NCBI GenBank assembly: GCA_017456945.1
Contig: JAFTIK010000066.1
Span: forward strand, 1-13,491
Origin: Clostridia bacterium
GTDB taxonomy: Bacteria > Bacillota_A > Clostridia > Christensenellales > Borkfalkiaceae
DNA: 13,491 nt
Direction of reading: 5' to 3'
The translations under genes and the position numbers were made by a program. Position 1 is the stretch's first letter, and the number at the start of each line of letters is the position of its first letter. The notes under the pieces are model-generated. The model saw only the letters and a list, made by a program, of their open reading frames with translations, was not told where the DNA came from and searched no databases. Positions 7,690-12,250 of this stretch are shown one piece after another.

Positions 7690-8529
7690 TTTCGTTTTCT
7701 CCTTTATAATTTTTCCGTAAACTTCTATTTCTGTAAGCGCGGCAAACCCTAATTTTTCGGTTGCCTGCTTAAAATTTTTCAGTTTTACAAACTTGGTTTT
7801 AATTTTATCAAACTTAATTTCTATTCCCTTTTTATTTTCTTCGTGCAAATCGTCGGATAACAACTTAAAACTTAAATTACTCGTCGTTCCGTCGGAAAAC
7901 TCTGCCGTAGCAGATTTCCAGTAGGTGTCGTGCGATTCGCCCGTTCTACTGTGATGGGTAAAATCTGCGCGAAGATACACCACCAACCTATCCACTTCTA
8001 CTTCTTGCCCAAAATCTACAGTAAACTCAAGGTCTTCCCTTGCGCCACCTGCCCAACTTTGATAAGGGTAACCACCGTGACCTTGGTTGTTTATATTGCC
8101 GTCGATTGCGTTTCTAGCGTAAAAACACGGCTCTTCACGAGTAACGAAGTTTGCCTTTGCGTGTGGAAAAGTATTTTTTTGATTAGGCAAGTCGTAAGGG
8201 TTAACCGAAAGATTTCTATACGAATAAATTTCTTCTTCGCTACATTCTCTAACAGAAATTATATCGCCCTTTTCCAGCAAGCCGTTCTCGCCATAGCAAG
8301 CCTTTATAACCCTTTGCGCTGGAACGGTATATTCAAACCTTCTGTTAGGAAGATATAAAATTGCAGACTTTAGCCTGCCATACTTTACTGAAATATAATT
8401 GCACCCGTTCATAAAAACCGAAATGGCGCTACCCGTTAGCAAGGGGATATCTAGTTTAACCGAAAGGTCAAGCCCGCTAGATGAATAAACCACGTTGCCC
8501 GTTTGGTCTTTAATAATAAGTTTAAGCAT
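6859..8529 (-). CDS. Fused ORF: discoidin-like (F5/8 type C) module plus KduI
   Basis: One uninterrupted 556-codon frame joins two proteins. Residues 1-115 form an unassigned, probably beta-rich N-terminal region. Residues about 136-272 look like an F5/8 type C/galactose-binding-like module: an ARNAIDG start, an aromatic segment YPYQSWAGG, a FTVDFGQEVEVDRLVVYLR strand pair, and a C-terminal LTEIEVYG strand. Residues 273-280 (KIIKEKTK) are a linker, and from Met281 the protein is a complete KduI. No signal peptide is present, so the sugar-binding-like module would be cytoplasmic. ATG 8529 is preferred because GGGTGG lies about five bases upstream; GTG 8538 is a weaker alternative. The linker DNA encodes a perfect Shine-Dalgarno, so either a fusion plus internal start, or two genes merged by a one-base homopolymer change, is possible. 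It is first in the operon, about 22 nt after the predicted transcription start. Confidence 0.7.
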   Translation of the reverse strand: MLKLIIKDQTGNVVYSSSGLDLSVKLDIPLLTGSAISVFMNGCNYISVKYGRLKSAILYLPNRRFEYTVPAQRVIKACYGENGLLEKGDIISVRECSEEEIYSYRNLSVNPYDLPNQKNTFPHAKANFVTREEPCFYARNAIDGNINNQGHGGYPYQSWAGGAREDLEFTVDFGQEVEVDRLVVYLRADFTHHSRTGESHDTYWKSATAEFSDGTTSNLSFKLLSDDLHEENKKGIEIKFDKIKTKFVKLKNFKQATEKLGFAALTEIEVYGKIIKEKTKMEVRQAWNAKDVKNYDTKRLREEFHIANLFTKDNVRMVYSHVDRIITAGFMPVRQTLKLTAGEELRANYFLERREMGCINVGGKGIITVDGVEYQMNPRDGIYIGKGNKDITFKSVDENDPAKFYVSSCPAHAQYPTVKIDITKAKKVPCGSVEECNKRVINQYIHPEVIKSCQLAMGLTQLESGSNWNTMPCHTHDRRMEVYLYLDMGENDAVFHMMGEPTETRHIIMRNEEAVISPSWSIHSGVGTKNYSFIWAMCGENQEFTDMDHIATADLL

Positions 8530-8558
8530 ATTAGCCACCCATTTTATTTTTCAAATAC

Positions 8559-8587
8559 ATAATAGCACTAACGGTTAACTTTTGCAA
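8559..8587 (-). promoter_or_regulatory. Promoter of the uronate catabolism operon
   Basis: Reading the minus strand, -35 TTGCAA (8587-8582) and -10 TATTAT (8564-8559) are spaced exactly 17 bp, with an extended TGC before the -10. The start would be near 8552, giving a leader of about 22 nt to ATG 8529. The AraC-motif candidate at 8573-8587 overlaps its -35 and spacer. Confidence 0.7.
8573..8587 (+). promoter_or_regulatory. Operator-like motif, copy 1 (operon promoter)
   Basis: GGTTAACTTTTGCAA shares 11 of 15 positions with the copy at 8636-8650, in the same orientation. The two starts are 63 bp apart, about six helical turns. It overlaps the operon -35 and spacer but reads opposite to the operon, so here it is not just a -35 box. 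It is a candidate binding site for the AraC-family regulator. Confidence 0.4.
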
Positions 8588-8635
8588 TACACTTTATAGT
8601 TATTTTTTTGGACGATTTAGATGTTTTGTAAAAAA

Positions 8636-8650
8636 GGTTGACTTTAACGA
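8636..8650 (+). promoter_or_regulatory. Operator-like motif, copy 2 (regulator promoter)
   Basis: GGTTGACTTTAACGA contains the -35 hexamer TTGACT of the regulator's promoter. It matches copy 1 (8573) and copy 3 (10775-10789) over GGTTRACTTT, consistent with autoregulation. Part of the match is explained by the -35 consensus itself. Confidence 0.35.
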
Positions 8651-8666
8651 AAGCATTTGCTATCCT
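8638..8666 (+). promoter_or_regulatory. Promoter of the AraC-family regulator
   Basis: TTGACT (8638-8643), a 17-bp spacer and TATCCT (8661-8666), preceded by the extended TGC, form a good sigma-A-type promoter. The start near 8673 leaves a leader of about 13 nt, with AAAGG (8673-8677) eight bases before ATG 8686. This excludes the upstream TTG at 8638 as a translation start. Confidence 0.65.
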
Positions 8667-8685
8667 TAAAACAAAGGTAAAATAT

Positions 8686-9447
8686 ATGGCAAATATAAAT
8701 TATATTGAAAAACACAACAAAACTTATGCGGTAAAACGGCATAAACACGACTTTTGGGAGATAATTTACGTTACCGACGGTAGTGGTAAAATGGAGTTTT
8801 CTTCTTTTGACAAACTTGTCTATCAAAAAGGACAAATTATATGTATCCCACCCGACGTTGAACACGTAAACAACTCGGATACGGGGTTTAAAAACATACA
8901 TTTGACCTTGGAAAACTGGTCTGCCCCTATCAATCAACCCGTTTTAGTTAAACACTCTGAGTTGACTAAAGATTTTTTATCCCTTTTAGAACTTGCGTAT
9001 AAATACTTTCACCGTTACCCGATAGAACACCCGTTGAACTATTCGTTATCCAACTCGGTTGCCGAAACCTTGAACCAAATTCTAAACCAAAAGTCGGACT
9101 TTTCTCCCGTGAAAATTCTGCACGACGCCATATCTAATAACTTTACCGACGTGAATTTTTGCCTAGACAACGCTTATCTACTTATTCCATTAGCCAAGGA
9201 ATACGCGCGTAAACTGTTCATAACCGAATACAAAACTACGCCGTTAAAATTCTTACTCGCGCGACGCATTGAGTTCGCAAAACAACTTCTTTCTAGAAAA
9301 TCGCAAGTAAATCTTCGCATAAACGAAATAGCCGAATCTTGTGGGTTTGCCGACCCTGCTTATTTTTCTAGAATTTTCAAAAAACTTACGGGCGTAACAC
9401 CTAACCATTACCAACTTAAAGCGCTTAAACAAAATAAAATATTTTAA
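8686..9447 (+). CDS. AraC-family transcriptional regulator of the uronate locus
   Basis: A 253-residue regulator. The N-terminal half is a cupin-type sensing domain: KRHKHDFWEIIYVTDGSG near residues 18-35, then KGQIICIPPDVEHVN, the typical AraC-ligand-binding barrel pattern with His and Glu. The C-terminal ~100 residues carry two helix-turn-helix motifs. The second is textbook (INEIAESCGFADPAYFSRIFKKLTGVTPNHY); the first, around LLIPLAKEYARKLFITEYKTTP, is more diverged. ATG 8686 is chosen over the in-frame TTG 8638 because that TTG is the start of the -35 box. It is divergent from the catabolic operon, the usual arrangement for a local activator responding to an oligosaccharide or pathway intermediate. 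Shared motifs at its own, the operon's and the transporter's promoters suggest it controls all three. It ends at a bidirectional terminator. Confidence 0.9.
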   Translation: MANINYIEKHNKTYAVKRHKHDFWEIIYVTDGSGKMEFSSFDKLVYQKGQIICIPPDVEHVNNSDTGFKNIHLTLENWSAPINQPVLVKHSELTKDFLSLLELAYKYFHRYPIEHPLNYSLSNSVAETLNQILNQKSDFSPVKILHDAISNNFTDVNFCLDNAYLLIPLAKEYARKLFITEYKTTPLKFLLARRIEFAKQLLSRKSQVNLRINEIAESCGFADPAYFSRIFKKLTGVTPNHYQLKALKQNKIF

Positions 9448-9451
9448 AATT

Positions 9452-9482
9452 AAAACGCCTTTGCTTTTCGCAAAGGCGTTTT
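9452..9482. terminator. Bidirectional hairpin terminator between regulator and transporter
   Basis: A 13-bp perfect stem (AAAACGCCTTTGC / GCAAAGGCGTTTT) surrounds a TTTTC loop. A T7 run follows on the plus strand and a T4 run is built into the stem on the minus strand. It lies just after the regulator stop and just beyond the transporter stop, serving both convergent genes. Confidence 0.9.
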
Positions 9483-9483
9483 T

Positions 9484-10731
9484 TTATTCAACTTTATTCT
9501 TTTTTAATCCGTTTATAACCGAATAAATTGCGGCAGTTAAAACTACTATTCCACAACCGCCAAGCAGAACGTAGAACACCGAAAGCCAGTTGCCCGTTGC
9601 AACCTTTATTGCCCCCAAGCCGTAATCGCTTATCGTGCTACCTAAATAGCAAAACCCGTTAAGTACGCCTGCTATCAAACCAGAGTTTCCTTTGCCCTTC
9701 ATTGATAGTGGGAATATACTAGTTATTATATTGTTCGAGCCAGATGCTATTAGCGATACCACCATCATCATTATAAAGGTTAACACTACTAGGTTGGTTG
9801 AAAGCAATAGGGTTATACCTAAAACCATAACGCCACCAACGACGAAGAATATACCGTCTAACAACACGAGATTTTTCATTTTGCCAGCAATCCATACGGT
9901 AAAGAAGTTTGCAATTATACCCATAAGTGGCAAAGCAAGCGTCATCAATATTGATACCGAATCGGGCAAACCGTAACTATCTTTAAGAATTTTAGGCACC
10001 CAACCCGTCATACCGTCTTTAACTAGGTTGGTAACTACTGCAAATAACGCAAAGCAAACGATAACAGTTAGAATACCGCTTGGCAACTTGGTTTTAGCCT
10101 TTTTATCTGTGGTTTCAGTAAGTGGCAACGGCTCGTCTTCACTATCTATATCGGTAAATCTTTTATAGAACAAAAGCCAAAGCACAGCCACCGTTGGCAC
10201 GATTATTGCGGGAACGAAAAATGAAAACTGAAAGGCTTTTATCTCTGCAAATAAAGCAGATAAACCGTAAATTAATAAAGTACCCGTTGCAACGGTAGTT
10301 CCCATAACTTTGCTTGCCGTTGGCATTTTATCTTTTGGTAAGGTTTCGCTAAGTAGCCTTATTAGCGTTGGCCATAGCATAGAAAGCACAGCCCCGTTTA
10401 TCATCCATAAAAATTTGATTACGCCAAACGCGCTTTTTGGAATAAACGGAATAGAAAGGTTGATTACAGAAGAAACTACGAGCGCGGTAAATATTACGTA
10501 CTTAATATTGTATTTTTTACAGAACACGCCGTTAATAACCATAAATATTCCGTAGGCAAAGAAAAAGAACGTGCCTACCAAACCGATTTCCGCTTCGTTA
10601 ACGGCAAAGTGCGTCATAAGGGATAATTTGCTAGCCGAAAAGTTCACCTTACCAAGATAAGACGAACTGTAAACTAACCAACACATAAACAACAAAAATT
10701 TTATATTCGTACGGTTTTTTGCGTTCTGCAT
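9484..10731 (-). CDS. MFS transporter, organophosphate-antiporter-like, probable uronate-saccharide importer
   Basis: A 415-residue integral membrane protein with about twelve hydrophobic segments in two six-helix halves. A charged cytoplasmic loop (about 190-218, rich in Asp, Glu, Lys) joins them. TM1 contains YLGKVNFSAS, which lines up with GlpT YLVRKNFALA, and TM7 contains VKDGMTGWVPKIL, which lines up with GlpT LRYGILDWSPTYL. Both alignments are from memory. The two phosphate-binding arginines of GlpT (Arg45, Arg269) are therefore lysines here (Lys28, Lys238), so a phosphate ester is unlikely and an anionic sugar such as a uronate or unsaturated disaccharide is plausible. The start has AAAGGAG just upstream (GGAG five bases before ATG). 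It has its own promoter with the same GGTTGACTTT motif seen at the regulator promoter, linking it to the regulon. Substrate is inferred from context only. Confidence 0.82.
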   Translation of the reverse strand: MQNAKNRTNIKFLLFMCWLVYSSSYLGKVNFSASKLSLMTHFAVNEAEIGLVGTFFFFAYGIFMVINGVFCKKYNIKYVIFTALVVSSVINLSIPFIPKSAFGVIKFLWMINGAVLSMLWPTLIRLLSETLPKDKMPTASKVMGTTVATGTLLIYGLSALFAEIKAFQFSFFVPAIIVPTVAVLWLLFYKRFTDIDSEDEPLPLTETTDKKAKTKLPSGILTVIVCFALFAVVTNLVKDGMTGWVPKILKDSYGLPDSVSILMTLALPLMGIIANFFTVWIAGKMKNLVLLDGIFFVVGGVMVLGITLLLSTNLVVLTFIMMMVVSLIASGSNNIITSIFPLSMKGKGNSGLIAGVLNGFCYLGSTISDYGLGAIKVATGNWLSVFYVLLGGCGIVVLTAAIYSVINGLKKNKVE

Positions 10732-10758
10732 AATTTCTCCTTTAGTTAAACCTTATAC

Positions 10759-10787
10759 ATTTTAGAACTTAAAAATCTAAAAGTCAA
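10759..10787 (-). promoter_or_regulatory. Promoter of the MFS transporter gene
   Basis: Reading the minus strand, -35 TTGACT (10787-10782) and -10 TAAAAT (10764-10759) are spaced 17 bp. It lacks the TG extension seen at the other promoters in the window. The start near 10752 gives a leader of about 20 nt. Confidence 0.6.
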
Positions 10788-10789
10788 CC
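10775..10789 (-). promoter_or_regulatory. Operator-like motif, copy 3 (transporter promoter)
   Basis: GGTTGACTTTTAGAT on the minus strand overlaps the transporter -35. It shares the ten-base core GGTTGACTTT exactly with copy 2 and with one change to copy 1. It is a candidate site for the AraC-family regulator. Confidence 0.35.
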
Positions 10790-10830
10790 AAACGCCCGTT
10801 CATTTTAATTTTGTTTGTTTTTTTACACAA

Positions 10831-10856
10831 AAAAAGGCAACTTTCGTTGCCTTTTT
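10831..10856 (-). terminator. Hairpin terminator after the LRR lipoprotein gene
   Basis: An 11-bp perfect stem (AAAAAGGCAAC / GTTGCCTTTTT) surrounds a 4-nt loop. On the minus strand it continues into a T7 tract and follows the stop codon of the leucine-rich repeat gene by about 14 bp. It also insulates the transporter promoter region downstream. Confidence 0.88.
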
Positions 10857-10870
10857 ATATATATTATTTC

Positions 10871-12103
10871 TTATGCGATTTTAGAACCAAAGAAAACGTT
10901 TGAAAGGATTGACGCAAAAGCCGAAGAATTAACTACCGTGTAGGTAGGATCTTCATCCTTTTCGCCCAAGTAACCGAATGCTTGAGAACCGATATCCGTA
11001 ACGTTTGCCATATCGATAGTATAATCTGCCAAAGTACTAGCGCCGAAAGTTTTAAGAGCCGTGCAGTCCGAGAAAGCATAGTTACCAAGATCAACGTTTC
11101 TTTCTACGATTACCTTTTCAAGTTTAGCGCAGTTCATAAACGCGTGGTTAGCGATAGATAATTTTTCAGAACCCGTTGCAATGGTAAGGGTTGTGAGTTT
11201 GGAATTCTTAAACGCCGAGTCGCCGATAGATTTTACCGTAGCCTTTACTTCAAAAGAAGAAATAGCAGTATTTTCAAACGCGTTATCCCCTATCGTTTCA
11301 AGAACAGAGTTACTAGAATAAACTACGCTTGCTAATCTTTCAGACCCGCTAAACGCGCCCTTATAAATGGTTTTAACGCTATCGGGAATATTAAAGGTTT
11401 CAAGTTGAACAACGTTAGCAAAAGCGTATTCGCCGATGGCAACGAGCTTGCAATCGAATTCTACGTTTACTAGTTTTGCCAAGCCGTTGAAAGCGTACAT
11501 AGGAACGGAATATTCAGTAAAGGTATTCTTAACGACGAGTTTGTTGAAAGATAACGGAATAAAGAATTCCACAGCCGAGCCTTCAGCGCTATCGTAATTA
11601 ACGGATACTGCCGTACTACCTTTATACTTTTCTACACCGCTAAAGAAATGCGCGATAGTTCTTTCAGAGCCTACCGATAAATCTTCTGCTTCTTCGGGCG
11701 AAAATTCGGTTAACGCGTTAGCCGTTTTACCGATAAAGGGAACTACTAGTTCTTTCAATTTTCTCATACCAGCAAAAGCGCCCGCTTGAATTTCGGTAAC
11801 CGTTTCGGGAACGATTATCTTGGTAAGAGTAGCATTCTTGTTAAAGGTGTTGGTGTGAATAGTAACGCCAACTTCGCCCGTAGCAAGTTCGTCTGCAATT
11901 GCAGAAAGTTCTGCGCCGATATCGAGTTCGGTCTTTTCACCGTCGTCAACGTACTTGTAAATGAGATAATCCCCACTAGTGGTCTTTTTGTAATACAAAC
12001 CAGGGTCGTCGGCAGTTTTGTCGGGCGTAGCGCAAGCAAAGCAAGTAAGCGCTGTAACAACCGCAAGTATAGCCACCGTTAGCATTTTAATAAACTTGTT
12101 CAT
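10871..12103 (-). CDS. BspA-type leucine-rich repeat lipoprotein
   Basis: A 410-residue exported protein. Lys3 and Lys6 precede a hydrophobic run (8-20) and then LTCFAC; Cys24 is the likely lipidated residue, although the lipobox is imperfect (Cys-Phe-Ala-Cys). The body contains BspA-like LRR_5 repeats, with the pattern 'I-P-x-x-V-x-x-I-x-x-x-A-F-x-x-x-x-x-L-x-x-x-x-x-P'. One repeat is near 95-120 (VPETVTEIQAGAFAGMRKL), and a continuous block runs from about 205 to 365 (IGEYAFANVVQLETFNIPD, TIYKGAFSGSERL, IGDNAFENTAISSF, IGDSAFKNSKLTTL, IANHAFMNCAKLEK). Such proteins are surface-exposed and often mediate binding to host or neighbouring cells; the ligand is unknown. Start ATG 12103 has AAGGAG five bases upstream and its own promoter, and the gene ends at a hairpin terminator. 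No link to the sugar locus is visible. Confidence 0.88.
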   Translation of the reverse strand: MNKFIKMLTVAILAVVTALTCFACATPDKTADDPGLYYKKTTSGDYLIYKYVDDGEKTELDIGAELSAIADELATGEVGVTIHTNTFNKNATLTKIIVPETVTEIQAGAFAGMRKLKELVVPFIGKTANALTEFSPEEAEDLSVGSERTIAHFFSGVEKYKGSTAVSVNYDSAEGSAVEFFIPLSFNKLVVKNTFTEYSVPMYAFNGLAKLVNVEFDCKLVAIGEYAFANVVQLETFNIPDSVKTIYKGAFSGSERLASVVYSSNSVLETIGDNAFENTAISSFEVKATVKSIGDSAFKNSKLTTLTIATGSEKLSIANHAFMNCAKLEKVIVERNVDLGNYAFSDCTALKTFGASTLADYTIDMANVTDIGSQAFGYLGEKDEDPTYTVVNSSAFASILSNVFFGSKIA

Positions 12104-12139
12104 AAGAACTCCTTATTATAGTGATAATTATACTTATTT

Positions 12140-12168
12140 AGTTTAACACTTTACTAGCGTTTTGTCAA
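12140..12168 (-). promoter_or_regulatory. Promoter of the LRR lipoprotein gene
   Basis: Reading the minus strand, a consensus -35 TTGACA (12168-12163), 17-bp spacer and -10 TAAACT (12145-12140) with an extended TGT precede the gene. Two further TATAAT hexamers (12127-12132 and 12115-12120, minus) lie closer to the gene but lack a matching -35. Confidence 0.65.
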
Positions 12169-12170
12169 TA

Positions 12171-12250
12171 AATAATATTTATTTTGCTTGGTTTTTTATA
12201 TTGTTTTTATTAAAAAACTTATTTTCTGCGCTTTATCTTGTTTTTTATCG
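12171..12250. other. AT-rich spacer after the M1 peptidase gene, no terminator seen
   Basis: This stretch is very A/T-rich. I find no convincing stem-loop after the peptidase stop at 12251, unlike the other gene ends in the window. Read-through from the peptidase gene into the LRR gene is therefore possible in addition to the LRR gene's own promoter. Confidence 0.4.

Noticed and set aside
7147..8358. Plus-strand open frames (110 and 142 codons) opposite the KduI fusion gene
   Set aside because: They are shadows of well-supported minus-strand genes; their translations show no recognisable domain and they lack translation signals.
8588..8637. A catabolite-repression (cre) site or riboswitch between the operon and regulator
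   Set aside because: No match to the cre consensus and no conserved aptamer or long structured leader is visible; the leaders are only about 13 and 22 nt.
12171..12250. Terminator after the M1 peptidase gene
   Set aside because: There are T- and A-runs but no stem of useful length can be paired, so none is called.
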